Shown: positions 1 to 11,524, counted from the stretch's first letter. The stretch: DNA of 64,000 nucleotides from Halobacillus yeomjeoni (GCF_020171525.1 NZ_JAIVAI010000003.1:62001-126000), one strand, 5' to 3'. Translations and numbers: made by a program. The notes: generated from the sequence alone by a model not told the origin.

Positions 1-222
1 ATAGCCTGCTCTGTTAAGAAGTTCTATATTCCCTTTACCCATCAGACCTTCAGCAATCGGATGAAAACGATCTACATGGTCGCCATTATCCAATAACCAA
101 TAGGTCTCATTTTTTCTTTCATGTTTTATTTTCTGTTCATTGAAGTAACCGACGATTTGAGGCCAATTCTCAAAATGACTATGTAGGTCACTTGTATAAT
201 AAAGAAATAGTTTCTCCTTCAT
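1..222 (-). CDS. yunD: YunD-like metallophosphoesterase (5'-nucleotidase family), N-terminal part
   Basis: The gene runs off the left edge; 74 N-terminal residues are visible. They carry the first two metal-binding signatures of the calcineurin-like phosphoesterase fold, a TSDLHSH stretch (D-x-H) near residues 11-16 and NGDHVD (G-D-x-x-D), so a dinuclear-metal phosphatase of the 5'-nucleotidase/2',3'-cyclic phosphodiesterase group is expected. Two adjacent ATG codons exist (225 and 222); the second is better spaced from the AAGGAG that overlaps the yunE stop codon. This places it as the downstream gene of an operon with yunE, the same pair that sits beside the suf operon in B. subtilis. The C-terminal substrate domain is outside the window, so specificity cannot be judged. 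Confidence 0.8.
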   Translation of the reverse strand, partial: MKEKLFLYYTSDLHSHFENWPQIVGYFNEQKIKHERKNETYWLLDNGDHVDRFHPIAEGLMGKGNIELLNRAGY

Positions 223-233
223 CATCAGTCTCC

Positions 234-1040
234 TTATCCGATCCCCTGCCATATTAAGCGGATCCCGATCAATATCAATAAAATCCTTAAGAACCATTCT
301 ACAGCTTGTCCATTCATTCGACGATTCATCCTGGCTCCTAACATTCCGCCAATATACGCTCCTGGTATGAAATAAAGTGTATAGGCCCATTCAACATGAC
401 CTAACAGCACATGAGTTGCCGAACTTGATATGCTCGCAAAGAAAATCATAAACATAGAAGTTGCCGTAGCAATATGCGCTGGAATCTGGAAAAGCAGAAT
501 CATGGCTGGAACCATCAAAGAACCGCCTCCAATACCAAGCAGCCCCGACAATAAACCGACTACAAACGATAAGATCAAGCCGATGACCAGAGGCATTTGA
601 TACGTGTAACTCTTCCCATTCACAACTTTTTCCCTTTTCATTCCATGTTGAAATATGGAGATTGGTTTACGTGGGATGAAGAAAAGCAGCGACACAGCAA
701 TCATGACAACACCGAAAATCAAAGAAAAGCTGTCTGTTTTAAAAAACTGATTCAGCCAGGACCCAAATATTCCACCAGGGATACTTCCGATCAAGAAGAG
801 CATCCCGATTTTTTTATCGACTCTTTTATGTTTGATATAAGATATAGCAGATGACATTCCTGTAAAGATCATCACAACAAGAGAAATCCCAACAATCGAC
901 TGAGGATTAACCCAATTGAAAGACTCGAAATGATCGCTGAGGAACAACAAAGCCGGCACTAATATGACACCGCCGCCCAGTCCAGCTATACTGCCGATCC
1001 ACGCTGTAAGTAAACCAATTAAAAATAAGACGACGATCAT
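234..1040 (-). CDS. yunE: TauE/SafE (TSUP) family membrane transporter, YunE-like
   Basis: An integral membrane protein of about 268 residues with some eight hydrophobic segments and the duplicated glycine-rich helices typical of the TSUP family (the IGSIAGLGGG and LSGLLGIGGG motifs, one per half). Members export or import small sulfur-containing anions or organic sulfonates; substrate is not readable from sequence. A GTG lies at 1052, but the ATG at 1040 follows AAAGGGTG at a normal distance, so I take the ATG. It precedes yunD with a stop codon inside that gene's Shine-Dalgarno, and lies next to the SUF operon, which would fit a role in sulfur handling, but that link is inference. Confidence 0.8.
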   Translation of the reverse strand: MIVVLFLIGLLTAWIGSIAGLGGGVILVPALLFLSDHFESFNWVNPQSIVGISLVVMIFTGMSSAISYIKHKRVDKKIGMLFLIGSIPGGIFGSWLNQFFKTDSFSLIFGVVMIAVSLLFFIPRKPISIFQHGMKREKVVNGKSYTYQMPLVIGLILSFVVGLLSGLLGIGGGSLMVPAMILLFQIPAHIATATSMFMIFFASISSSATHVLLGHVEWAYTLYFIPGAYIGGMLGARMNRRMNGQAVEWFLRILLILIGIRLIWQGIG

Positions 1041-1074
1041 CAATCTAAACACCCTTTATCTCTTAATAGATATT

Positions 1075-1080
1075 ATTATA
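1075..1080 (-). promoter_or_regulatory. Probable -10 element of the yunE promoter
   Basis: A perfect TATAAT on the minus strand about 35 bases before the yunE start. The hexamer 17 bases further upstream (TTTATG) is a poor -35, so this is a tentative sigma-A promoter. Confidence 0.35.
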
Positions 1081-1352
1081 GTATCATGTTTTCTATTCAT
1101 AAAACATTCGTTGTCCTTTCTTTGTAGACCTTTCCAGTCTCTATGAAAGTTGAGTGAAGGTTAATAAAACTTCATCCAAATCAATATCACATTATCAAGA
1201 GCCATAGACAATATGTTTGAAGGTTTACAAGCCAGCTGACCGTTTGACAACGAAAAGAGTGCGCAGAAGCATAACAGCTATGTCCCAAAACGGATATCTC
1301 TAATTGCTTATCAAGAAGTTAATTATCTACAGATACCAGCGATACACAAACT

Positions 1353-1391
1353 AAAAAAACCGTACGGATGTATTATCATCCGCACGGTTTT
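1353..1391 (-). terminator. Intrinsic terminator of the suf operon
   Basis: Downstream of sufB, a hairpin with arms of about 14 bp (AAACCGTGCGGATG pairing with CATCCGTACGGTTT, one G-U wobble) and a six-base loop is followed by seven T residues on the minus strand. Confidence 0.85.
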
Positions 1392-1405
1392 GAATCTTGT
1401 TGTAA

Positions 1406-2803
1406 TTAACCGATGGAACCTTCCATTTCGAATTTGATCAGACGGTTCATTTCTACCGCATATTCCATAGGAAGCTCTTTCGTGAATGGCTCGATGAAGC
1501 CCATTACGATCATTTCTGTCGCTTCTTCTTCAGAAATTCCACGGCTCATCAGATAGAATAGTTGTTCTTCAGACACTTTAGATACTTTTGCTTCGTGCTC
1601 TAAAGAAATGTTTTCGTTCATGATTTCGTTGTATGGAATCGTGTCTGATGTAGACTCGTTATCCATAATCAACGTATCACACTCTACGTTGGAACGTGCA
1701 CCTTCTGCTTTACGTCCGAATTGTACAATTCCACGGTACGTTACTTTACCACCGTGCTTGGAGATGGATTTAGATACGATCGTAGAAGATGTGTTCGGCG
1801 CCAGGTGGTGCATTTTCGCTCCGGCATCCTGGTGCTGACCTTTACCAGCTAGTGCAATAGATAAGGTCATCCCACGAGCTCCTTCTCCTTTAAGGAGAAC
1901 AGCTGGATATTTCATCGTCAGCTTGGACCCAAGGTTACCGTCTACCCATTCCATCGTAGCATTAGACTCAGCTACTGCACGCTTCGTAACCAGGTTGTAA
2001 ACGTTGTTCGCCCAGTTCTGAATCGTTGTATAACGGCAGTATGCATTATCTTTTACAAAGATCTCAACTACCGCACTGTGCAGGGAGCTGGAGGAATACG
2101 TAGGCGCTGTACAGCCTTCTACATAGTGTACAGAAGAGCCTTCATCTGCAATGATCAGAGTACGCTCGAATTGTCCCATGTTTTCAGAGTTGATTCTGAA
2201 GTAAGCCTGCAGAGGCGTTTCCACTTTTGTATCCTTAGGAACATAGATGAATGAACCTCCAGACCATACAGCGGAGTTCAGAGCCGCAAATTTGTTATCA
2301 GATGGAGGAATCACTTTACCGAAATACTCACGGAAGATATCTTCGTTTTCTTTAAGAGCAGAGTCAGTGTCTTTGAAAATGACACCCATATCTTCAAGAT
2401 CTTTCTCCATATTGTGGTAAACCACTTCAGATTCATACTGTGCAGATACACCTGCAAGATACTTCTGTTCTGCTTCAGGGATACCTAGTCGATCGAAGGT
2501 ATTCTTGATTTCTTCAGGTACTTCATCCCAAGAACGCTCTGAACGTTCTGAAGGTTTTACGTAATAAGTGATATCGTCAAAGTTCAGCTCAGATAAATCG
2601 CCACCCCACTGCGGCATTGGCATTTTATAGAACTGCTCAAGGGACTTCAAACGGAAATCAAGCATCCACTTTGGTTCTTCTTTATAATTGGAGATTTGTT
2701 CTACGACTTCTTTCGTCAAGCCTTTTTGAGTACGGAAGATGGATACATCTTTCTCGTGGAACCCATATTGGTACTCTCCAACTTCTGGCGCTTTTTTAGC
2801 CAT
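1406..2803 (-). CDS. sufB: Fe-S cluster scaffold protein SufB
   Basis: 465 residues, the usual Bacillus length. SufB forms the SufBC2D complex on which iron-sulfur clusters are built in the cytoplasm before transfer to apoproteins. The protein shows the SufB/SufD beta-helix core and ends with the family's conserved tail rich in acidic residues and a Met-Ser-Arg-Gly-Ile segment ([12 protein letters not shown]), also present in SufD here. The longer frame to 2833 is not used because an AAAGGAGGT sits eight bases before the ATG at 2803. It is the last gene of sufCDSUB and is followed by a strong terminator. Essential in B. subtilis. Confidence 0.96.
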   Translation of the reverse strand: MAKKAPEVGEYQYGFHEKDVSIFRTQKGLTKEVVEQISNYKEEPKWMLDFRLKSLEQFYKMPMPQWGGDLSELNFDDITYYVKPSERSERSWDEVPEEIKNTFDRLGIPEAEQKYLAGVSAQYESEVVYHNMEKDLEDMGVIFKDTDSALKENEDIFREYFGKVIPPSDNKFAALNSAVWSGGSFIYVPKDTKVETPLQAYFRINSENMGQFERTLIIADEGSSVHYVEGCTAPTYSSSSLHSAVVEIFVKDNAYCRYTTIQNWANNVYNLVTKRAVAESNATMEWVDGNLGSKLTMKYPAVLLKGEGARGMTLSIALAGKGQHQDAGAKMHHLAPNTSSTIVSKSISKHGGKVTYRGIVQFGRKAEGARSNVECDTLIMDNESTSDTIPYNEIMNENISLEHEAKVSKVSEEQLFYLMSRGISEEEATEMIVMGFIEPFTKELPMEYAVEMNRLIKFEMEGSIG

Positions 2804-2835
2804 GGTATATACCTCCTTTTGGTATTGAAACAAGC

Positions 2836-5796
<2,961 letters not shown>

Positions 5797-5815
5797 GTTA
5801 ACCCTCCTATCTAAA

Positions 5816-6601
5816 TTACGCTTTTTGACCGACGGTTTCGTCTTCGATGCCTAATTCTTCTTTGATCCACTCATAGCCTTCTTCTTCAAGACGTTGAGCC
5901 AATTCAGGTCCGCCTGATTTAACAACACGACCTTGCATCATGACGTGTACATGATCCGGTGTAATGTAGTTAAGAAGACGTTGGTAGTGGGTAATGATCA
6001 AGCAGCCGAAGTCGTCGTTACGCATTTCGTTAATTCCTTTAGAAACGACTTTCAATGCGTCGATATCCAGACCAGAGTCAATCTCGTCAAGAATCGCAAT
6101 TGCAGGTTGGATCATCATCAACTGCAGAATTTCGTTACGCTTTTTCTCACCACCAGAGAAACCTTCGTTAAGGTAACGCTGTGCCATGTTTTTATCCATA
6201 TCTAATGTATCCATTTTAGAGTCCATCTCTTTGATGAACTTCATAAGAGAAATTTCGTCTCCTTCTTCACGGTGAGCATTGATAGCTGAACGCAAGAAGT
6301 CAGAGTTTGTTACTCCGCTGATTTCACTAGGGTATTGCATAGCAAGGAATAATCCAGCTTGTGCACGTTCGTCTACTTCCATTTCAAGAACGTTTTCTCC
6401 ATCCAAAAGGATTTCACCTTTTGTTACTTCATATTTAGGGTGGCCCATTACTGCGGAAGCAAGAGTAGATTTACCTGTTCCGTTAGGTCCCATTACAGCG
6501 TGGAATTCACCACCGTTAATTGTAAGGTTTACGCCTTTAAGGATTTCCTGACCTTCGATTTCTACGTGAAGATCTTTGATTTCTAAAGTTGATCCTGCCA
6601 T
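5816..6601 (-). CDS. sufC: Fe-S assembly ATPase SufC
   Basis: 261 residues, an ABC-type ATPase that works in the cytosol with SufB and SufD and not as a transporter. Walker A is at residues 38-46 (GPNGTGKST), the ABC signature at 148-154 (FSGGEKK), and Walker B with its glutamate at 167-176 ([10 protein letters not shown]). First gene of the operon, with GGAGG upstream of its ATG and a promoter about 90 bases further upstream. All five suf genes are intact, so this is probably the cell's main cluster assembly system. Confidence 0.96.
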   Translation of the reverse strand: MAGSTLEIKDLHVEIEGQEILKGVNLTINGGEFHAVMGPNGTGKSTLASAVMGHPKYEVTKGEILLDGENVLEMEVDERAQAGLFLAMQYPSEISGVTNSDFLRSAINAHREEGDEISLMKFIKEMDSKMDTLDMDKNMAQRYLNEGFSGGEKKRNEILQLMMIQPAIAILDEIDSGLDIDALKVVSKGINEMRNDDFGCLIITHYQRLLNYITPDHVHVMMQGRVVKSGGPELAQRLEEEGYEWIKEELGIEDETVGQKA

Positions 6602-6686
6602 AGTTAATACCTCCAGTATCTATTGTTATGAAAATGTGCTGGTTGAATATGGATCAAAGAACCATTCTCAATTTATTCTCATTACA

Positions 6687-6715
6687 ATCTTATATCATAT
6701 AGAAACTGATATCAA
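6687..6715 (-). promoter_or_regulatory. Probable sigma-A promoter of the suf operon
   Basis: Minus strand TTGATA, 17 bases, TAAGAT, about 90 bases before sufC. The leader contains two TGAGAAT heptamers in direct orientation but no convincing Fur or PerR palindrome. Confidence 0.5.
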
Positions 6716-6804
6716 CTTTTTCCTATTGTAATGAAACCTCGATGAATCCTGTATTTCAAAAGGTTTTTCAGCCTTTTCCAGCCACTGCAAAGCCAATTAT
6801 AACA

Positions 6805-6836
6805 TGAAAAAATCAGGCAACTAAAGGTCACCTGAT
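6805..6836 (-). terminator. Intrinsic terminator after the 56-residue ORF
   Basis: Ten base pairs (ATCAGGTGAC with GTTGCCTGAT, including wobble pairs) around a five-base loop, followed by six T residues on the minus strand, ten bases after the stop codon of the small ORF at 6846. Confidence 0.8.
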
Positions 6837-6845
6837 CGATGGAGT

Positions 6846-7016
6846 TTATCTATGCAGTTGTGGTCCTACCTGCGATAACATCTGCTTGCACTGCTCAAAT
6901 TCACGCTGGCGTTTCACTTCAATCTTCAAGCGGTTGTCAATGTTTCTGCTGTACTCCGCATAACCCATGTTATGCGCTTGATGCATGGCTTTTTCCATTT
7001 CAGCAGTATAGTTCAT
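6846..7016 (-). CDS. Small hypothetical protein (56 aa)
   Basis: An unrecognised 56-residue, highly charged and probably helical protein (MNYTAEMEKAMH at the N terminus, one cysteine in EFEQCKQ). Support for it being real: codon use like its neighbours and an excellent terminator directly after the stop. The ATG at 7016 has no Shine-Dalgarno at a usable distance. An in-frame ATT at 7034 lies seven bases after AAAGGGTGG, so initiation at ATT, adding IHNDLK, is possible. It sits alone between sufC and yurZ. No function can be assigned. Confidence 0.5.
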   Translation of the reverse strand: MNYTAEMEKAMHQAHNMGYAEYSRNIDNRLKIEVKRQREFEQCKQMLSQVGPQLHR

Positions 7017-7212
7017 CTTCAGATCGTTATGAATAACGAATCCACCCTTTCAGATTATTTACACAATTCAGACTACCACAAGTAATATACCCCAACAAAT
7101 GGTAAATAAACGTGAAATTCCTTATATACATTCAAATACCTGTATAAAAAACGCTTACTTTGTATATATAGGCTTTATTCTTTTCTTTTGCTTCATTTTA
7201 CTGAATAATCAA

Positions 7213-7578
7213 TCAATTCACTTTGTTAGATAAATCTGAATAAGCATGTTGAACTAACGTGACCGCCTGGCTCAGTGCCGCTCCACCGCCAAACGCAGCA
7301 GCTACTCCACAAGCCTCCAGGATTTCTTTTTCTGTTGCTCCTTGATCGACACAGCCTTTCGTATGATAAATCATACAATACTCGTCCTGGGCTACTATGC
7401 TGATTCCTAACGCCATGAGTTGTTTATGCTTTTTGGACAATTCGCCCTCTTTAAAACACGCTTCAGAGAATTCACTGAACTGATGAGCTACTTCAGGCAT
7501 CTGCTCAGAAAAAAGTCCCATACCTTCTTTATAATCATGTAAGTACGTCTGTGTCCAATTCATTTGTTGTTCTTGCAT
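7213..7578 (-). CDS. yurZ: Carboxymuconolactone decarboxylase/AhpD-fold protein, YurZ-like
   Basis: 121 residues with the small all-helical CMD/AhpD fold. The reactive region reads Cys68-x-x-x-His72 with Cys76 nearby, rather than the classical C-x-x-C-x-x-x-H of AhpD, and the GGAALSQAV helix near the C terminus is typical of the family. Such proteins are small peroxide or disulfide-linked enzymes; the substrate is unknown. GGGAGG precedes the ATG. B. subtilis yurZ occupies the same place between sufC and metQ, which supports orthology. Confidence 0.8.
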   Translation of the reverse strand: MQEQQMNWTQTYLHDYKEGMGLFSEQMPEVAHQFSEFSEACFKEGELSKKHKQLMALGISIVAQDEYCMIYHTKGCVDQGATEKEILEACGVAAAFGGGAALSQAVTLVQHAYSDLSNKVN

Positions 7579-7602
7579 GTGTGTATACCTCCCTAATAAA
7601 TA

Positions 7603-7634
7603 AGTGACTGCCGTTAGTATAAACAGCAGCCACT
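7603..7634 (-). terminator. Probable terminator after metQ
   Basis: Nine-base arms (AGTGGCTGC and GCAGTCACT, one wobble) between metQ and yurZ. The T tract on the minus strand is interrupted (TTATTTATT); on the plus strand it is CTTTTTA. Confidence 0.5.
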
Positions 7635-7645
7635 CTTTTTATCCG

Positions 7646-8491
7646 TTATTCTGTTGTACCATCGACCGGAACGACAGCACCCTTATATTCTTCCTTGATG
7701 AAAGTTTGAATTTCTTCAGATCGTAAAACCTCAACTAACGTGTTAAGAGCTTCTGCATCTTTATTGATGCTTTTAGCTGCAATGACATTTACGTATGGAG
7801 ACTCGGATCCTTCCAGAATCAGAGCATCTTCACTTGGGTTTAAGTCTGCTTCAATCGCATAGTTCGTATTGATTGCTACAAGTGCTTCTTCTTCAAGCTT
7901 ATAATTTTGAGGCAGGTTGGCTGCATCGACACCAGCAGAAAATTTCAATTCTTTTGGATTTTCTACAATATCGTCAACCGTAGCATCTACTTTATCTACG
8001 TTTTCATCAAGTTTAATGAGACCTTCTCTTTCTAATAAGGAAAGAATTCTACCATGATCGGCAACTGAACGGCTCATGATCACTTCTGTTCCTTTTTCTA
8101 TCTCATCCAACTTTTTAATATTTTTTGAGTAAATCCCCATCGGTTCAATGTGGATTCCGCCTAAGTTTGAAAAGTCAAAATCATGTTCCGCCTTTTGCGC
8201 ATTCAAGTAAGGGATGTGCTGGAAATAGTTTGCATCTATTCTTCCTTCAGATAAATCCTGGTTCGGCAGAATGTAATCCTGATACTCTTCAATCTCAAGT
8301 GTAATCCCCTGTTCTTCTAAAATTGGCTTGGCTTTCTGTAATACTTCAGCGTGTGGAACACTTGTCGCGCCTACTTTGATTTCTTTTGAATCCCCAAGAC
8401 CATCTTCAGCTGCACTTCCTTCAGATGACCCACAAGCAGCCAGTAATAGTACGGATACAGAAACAAATAATACGGCAAATAATTTTTTCAT
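7646..8491 (-). CDS. metQ: Methionine ABC transporter substrate-binding lipoprotein MetQ
   Basis: 281 residues of the NlpA/MetQ family. A lipoprotein signal with lipobox LLAAC puts the modified cysteine at residue 20, so the mature protein is anchored on the outer face of the membrane. The core contains the typical IEEYQDYILPNQDL and YFQHIPYLNAQK segments lining the ligand site. It delivers methionine (and often its sulfoxides) to the MetNP importer. Third gene of metNPQ, whose expression is set by the SAM riboswitch upstream. Confidence 0.93.
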   Translation of the reverse strand: MKKLFAVLFVSVSVLLLAACGSSEGSAAEDGLGDSKEIKVGATSVPHAEVLQKAKPILEEQGITLEIEEYQDYILPNQDLSEGRIDANYFQHIPYLNAQKAEHDFDFSNLGGIHIEPMGIYSKNIKKLDEIEKGTEVIMSRSVADHGRILSLLEREGLIKLDENVDKVDATVDDIVENPKELKFSAGVDAANLPQNYKLEEEALVAINTNYAIEADLNPSEDALILEGSESPYVNVIAAKSINKDAEALNTLVEVLRSEEIQTFIKEEYKGAVVPVDGTTE

Positions 8492-8521
8492 TCTTTACTC
8501 TCCTTTATATATAGTAAGATT

Positions 8522-9190
8522 TTATCTTCTATCCAATCGACGTGAGAGTGAGTCCCCGACGAATTGAAATAGGAATACAATCAGGATAATGAGAATCGTA
8601 CAAGCTAAAACGACATCCCAGTCACTCCGCTGAAAACCATAAAAATAGGCGAAGTCTCCGAGTCCACCGGCACCGATTGCACCTGCGACGGCCGTGTAAC
8701 CGATTAAAGCGATGGCCGTTACAGTAATGCCTGATATCAGGGCTGGCATCGATTCCGGAAGCAGGACTTTAAAGATGATGCTGCGATACTTGGCCCCCAT
8801 TGCTTTGGCTGCCTCAAGCACCCCTTTGTCCACCTCTTTCAAAGCTATTTCCACCAATCGCGCGTAAAACGGTGCCCCTCCAATGATTAATGCCGGTAAA
8901 GCCGCCTTCGGTCCACGAATCGTTCCCACTAAAAAGTCAGTAAACGGGAAAAGTAGTAAAATTAAAATGATGAAGGGGATGGCTCTTAGTACATTGACGG
9001 TCGAGGCCGTTACCATATTCAGAGTCCTGTTCTGCCACAACCCACCCGGACTGGATAAGTAGAGCAACAAACCAAGCATCAGACCTAGGATAAATGTCCC
9101 TGCAACTGAAATGATCGTCATATATAAGGTTTCATACGTTGCTGTCAGCATATCTTCCATCTCAACGTTAGGAAATAAAGATTCAAGCAC
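8522..9190 (-). CDS. metP: Methionine ABC transporter permease MetP
   Basis: 222 residues with five to six membrane segments and the binding-protein-dependent permease motif (EAAKAMGAKYRSII, about residues 135-150) that contacts the ATPase. Begins 8 bp inside the end of metN, so translation is coupled. Together with MetN and MetQ it forms the high-affinity methionine importer. Confidence 0.93.
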   Translation of the reverse strand: MLESLFPNVEMEDMLTATYETLYMTIISVAGTFILGLMLGLLLYLSSPGGLWQNRTLNMVTASTVNVLRAIPFIILILLLFPFTDFLVGTIRGPKAALPALIIGGAPFYARLVEIALKEVDKGVLEAAKAMGAKYRSIIFKVLLPESMPALISGITVTAIALIGYTAVAGAIGAGGLGDFAYFYGFQRSDWDVVLACTILIILIVFLFQFVGDSLSRRLDRR

Positions 9191-10208
9191 TTGGGTTCAC
9201 CTCCACCTCGACTGTCGTAGATTGGATATAACCCACAACGTTTTCAATCTCGTTTTGCTCACCAGAAAATTGGACGAATAACGTGCCGTACGCCCCTTTC
9301 TGGGTTTGAGTAATTTTCCCATGTAAAATGTTCACATCTATATTGAACTTTCTTGATATATCACTGATTAGAGCTTGATTAGTGTTCTCACCTACAAAGT
9401 GGAGCTTTAGTATGCTATCGGATTTGTAAGTGTCGTGGATCAAGTTCAATGAATTTTCTTTCTCCGGGTCCCCCATCACTTGATCGACAAATCTTTTTGT
9501 GACTTTCTTTTGAGGGTGAAGGAAAACGTCAAGAACATCCCCTTGCTCCACGATCTTCCCTCCTTCCATGACCGCCACCTGATGACAGATCTTACGAATC
9601 ACATGCATTTCGTGGGTAATTAATACAATCGTAAGATTCAACTTTTGATTAATATCCACTAGTAAATCCAAAATCGAATCCGTGGTTTCAGGATCAAGCG
9701 CTGAAGTTGCTTCGTCACAAAGGAGAACTTTCGGCTTGTTTGCCAGTGCACGTGCAATGCCCACTCTCTGCTTCTGACCCCCACTCAATTGAGAAGGATA
9801 GGATTGACCACGCCCAGCTAAACCGACGAGTTCAATCAACTCTTCAACCCTTTGGTCTCGTTCTTTTTTTGCTACACCTGCAACTTCCAATGGAAAAGCG
9901 ATATTGTCATGGACTGTCCTCGACCAAAGAAGATTGAAATGTTGGAAAATCATCCCGATATCCTGTCTGGCTAATCTTAATTCTTTCTTCTTCAATGATG
10001 CGACATCACGATCATCAATGACTACTGACCCGGCAGAGGGGTCCTCCAAACGGTTTAAAAGTCGAATGAATGTACTTTTTCCTGCTCCGCTATATCCGAT
10101 GACGCCGAAAATTTCTCCTTTTTCTATAGTTAAATCAAGGTTGTCGACGGCAGTGACTGCTTGATCTTTTGTTTGAAATACTTTGGATAGACCTTTGATT
10201 GATATCAT
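9183..10208 (-). CDS. metN: Methionine ABC transporter ATP-binding protein MetN
   Basis: 341 residues, the usual length. Walker A GYSGAGKST at about 38-46, signature LSGGQKQR, Walker B VLLCDEATSALD, and a C-terminal NIL/ACT-like regulatory domain (about 265-341) that binds methionine and causes trans-inhibition. The ATG at 10208 follows GAGGGGG; the extra 13 codons of the longest frame run into the terminator hairpin of the riboswitch and are rejected. First gene of metNPQ. Confidence 0.94.
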   Translation of the reverse strand: MISIKGLSKVFQTKDQAVTAVDNLDLTIEKGEIFGVIGYSGAGKSTFIRLLNRLEDPSAGSVVIDDRDVASLKKKELRLARQDIGMIFQHFNLLWSRTVHDNIAFPLEVAGVAKKERDQRVEELIELVGLAGRGQSYPSQLSGGQKQRVGIARALANKPKVLLCDEATSALDPETTDSILDLLVDINQKLNLTIVLITHEMHVIRKICHQVAVMEGGKIVEQGDVLDVFLHPQKKVTKRFVDQVMGDPEKENSLNLIHDTYKSDSILKLHFVGENTNQALISDISRKFNIDVNILHGKITQTQKGAYGTLFVQFSGEQNEIENVVGYIQSTTVEVEVNPSA

Positions 10209-10226
10209 GCTGTTCCCCCTCACATT

Positions 10227-10265
10227 AAAAAAAGCTCTTCTATTCAAGAGAACAGAAGAGCTTTT
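10227..10265 (-). terminator. Expression-platform terminator of the proximal SAM riboswitch
   Basis: Hairpin of about 14 bp (AAGCTCTTCTGTTCTC region with GAAGAGCTT) followed by seven T residues, ending about 20 bases before the metN start codon. Forms when SAM is bound. Confidence 0.88.
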
Positions 10266-10271
10266 ATAAGC

Positions 10272-10396
10272 TTTTTCAATGTTCTCTCATCTCTCAAAGT
10301 CTTCAGACTTTGCAGGATTTGGCACCTTGTCAAGATTATCTTGATGGTTGCCGGGCATCATAGGGCCAGTCCCTCCGCCACTCTGGATAAGAATTT
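10272..10396 (-). promoter_or_regulatory. SAM-I (S-box) riboswitch aptamer, proximal, controlling metNPQ
   Basis: Minus strand contains the conserved S-box blocks in order: TTATCCAGAG, GGAGGGACTGGCCC, GCCCGGCAACC, GGTGCCAAATCCTGC and the closing GAGAGATGAGAG, with the P1 helix formed by CTTATC and GATGAG. High SAM stabilises the aptamer and the downstream terminator at 10227-10265, stopping transcription of the methionine importer; low SAM permits read-through. Confidence 0.95.
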
Positions 10397-10446
10397 TAAT
10401 ATATTAAATTGTTATTGCTTTAACTCGTTTAAGTGCTGCAATATGG

Positions 10447-10475
10447 ATTCTATCACCGTGCGAATAGTGTGTCAA
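10447..10475 (-). promoter_or_regulatory. Sigma-A promoter of the proximal riboswitch and metNPQ
   Basis: Minus strand TTGACA, 17 bases, TAGAAT; an almost consensus promoter located between the two riboswitches, starting transcription near 10440, about 50 bases before the aptamer. Confidence 0.75.
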
Positions 10476-10562
10476 TTGCAATTTTTTAATTTTTTACTTT
10501 TGAAATTTTGTTCTTAGTTTTCTTATTAGAAAAAAGTGAAGTTGATAAAATGGAAAAAAGAA

Positions 10563-10597
10563 AATAAAAAAATCCCTTCATTTGGATGAAGAGATTG
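10563..10597 (-). terminator. Terminator of the distal SAM riboswitch
   Basis: Hairpin AATCTCTTCAT / ATGAAGGGATT with a short loop and seven T residues on the minus strand, directly after the distal S-box aptamer. Confidence 0.87.
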
Positions 10598-10607
10598 CAC
10601 GTAAGCT

Positions 10608-10726
10608 TTAACTCTCCTCATCTATCAAAGCAAAATGCTTTGCAGGATTTAGCACCGTGCCGTCCTATGACCGGTTGCTGGGCTTCGTAGGGCCAGTCCC
10701 TCTGCCTCTCTGGATAAGTGAAGATG
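10608..10726 (-). promoter_or_regulatory. SAM-I (S-box) riboswitch aptamer, distal copy
   Basis: A second complete S-box: TTATCCAGAG, GCAGAGGGACTGGCCC, AAGCCCAGCAACC, GGTGCTAAATCCTGC and GATAGATGAGGAGAG. It differs from the proximal copy in the P2 and P3 loops but keeps all conserved bases. It has its own promoter and terminator and no reading frame of its own before the next promoter. Confidence 0.94.
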
Positions 10727-10746
10727 TCGCTATGAAATTATTTGAT

Positions 10747-10775
10747 ATGTTAGCATGGGGCTAGGAAAACGTCAA
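10747..10775 (-). promoter_or_regulatory. Sigma-A promoter of the distal riboswitch
   Basis: Minus strand TTGACG, 17 bases, TAACAT. The -35 lies within five bases of the Shine-Dalgarno of the divergent gene at 10795, so the two transcription units overlap here. Confidence 0.65.
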
Positions 10776-10794
10776 TAAAAAGGAGAGATTTCAT

Positions 10795-11211
10795 TTGAGG
10801 CAAGCACCGAATTTCAAACTACCGTATATAAATTCTGACAAAAATTATACTCTTGAAGAAGATCTGGGAAAAGTGGTCGTCCTTACGTTTTGGGCATCCT
10901 GGTGCCCGGATTGTGGAGTGGACCTTCCCAAGAAAGAACAATTGTATAAAACGATGGATCATGAAAAAGTGAAAATGTTGACAATCAATGTTACAGGAAG
11001 GGAACGGAACGTCGAAGATGGAATTGAATACGCAGAAAAATTCCTAACCCAGCCTACTCTGATGGACGATGGCCGTGAGATCTATGAACGTTATGGTAGT
11101 CAAGGGGTCCCGACAACTGTCATCATTGACCAATATGGAAATATTCACCGTCAATTTGGAGATAAGGCAGACTTTCTTGAAATTGTTGAATCAATTGGAC
11201 AACTCATTTAG
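10795..11211 (+). CDS. Cytoplasmic TlpA/ResA-like thiol-disulfide oxidoreductase
   Basis: 138 residues, thioredoxin fold of the TlpA/ResA/AhpC-TSA type with the active site W-C37-P-D-C40 and the cis-proline region GVPTTVII near residue 103. Unlike ResA or StoA there is no signal anchor, so it should act in the cytoplasm as a thiol reductase or peroxide-linked protein. It starts with TTG, eight to nine bases after AAGGAGAG. It is on the plus strand within an otherwise minus-strand block conserved from B. subtilis, so it is probably an insertion into that block. Its last 8 bp overlap the convergent yusD. Confidence 0.8.
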   Translation: MRQAPNFKLPYINSDKNYTLEEDLGKVVVLTFWASWCPDCGVDLPKKEQLYKTMDHEKVKMLTINVTGRERNVEDGIEYAEKFLTQPTLMDDGREIYERYGSQGVPTTVIIDQYGNIHRQFGDKADFLEIVESIGQLI

Positions 11212-11524
11212 AAGATAGAAAAAGGAGAGATTCCACGAACAAAATATGGTTGTATGCACCTTCGATATGACAGTGGTTTGAGCTGATCGATGTCAATTTC
11301 TTTTCACCTCGAAGCAGTTCTTCAATAATGTCTTCAGGAGCCTTCAAAAAAATGGCTTCATCTTTTTGAGAGGGTCTCAAGGAGACACCCGAATGATCGA
11401 TGGCTACATTTACTGATTGATGTTCTGTCTGAAGGACAAGGTCAAGGTTGCGTTCTCTCCAAATCGGCAGTAAATCGTTACGGTCATTGACTTGTGTTAC
11501 CCAATCATATACAAAATCAACCAT
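11204..11524 (-). CDS. yusD: YusD-like protein, possible SCP2-type fold
   Basis: 106 residues with no catalytic motif I recognise; the spacing of short hydrophobic strands and the late ILFVESLLFL helix resemble SCP-2 sterol-carrier-like small proteins, a weak structural guess. Its position between metN and yusE is the same as yusD in B. subtilis. AAAGGAGGAG precedes the ATG, but it lies inside the 3' arm of a hairpin followed by seven T residues that ends at the start codon, so translation or transcription into this gene may be restricted. Confidence 0.65.
   Translation of the reverse strand: MVDFVYDWVTQVNDRNDLLPIWRERNLDLVLQTEHQSVNVAIDHSGVSLRPSQKDEAIFLKAPEDIIEELLRGEKKLTSISSNHCHIEGAYNHILFVESLLFLSSK

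Larger units (their letters stand above)
1041..1405. other. Intergenic region between yunE and sufB
   Basis: About 365 bases without a gene. It holds a probable promoter -10 for yunE at 1075-1080 and the suf operon terminator at 1353-1391. I find no small ORF with a Shine-Dalgarno sequence and no recognisable RNA motif in the remainder. Confidence 0.6.

Noticed and set aside
6665-6700. Fur or PerR box at the suf promoter
   Set aside because: Two TGAGAAT heptamers are in direct, not inverted, orientation; the second half of a 7-1-7 motif fits poorly.
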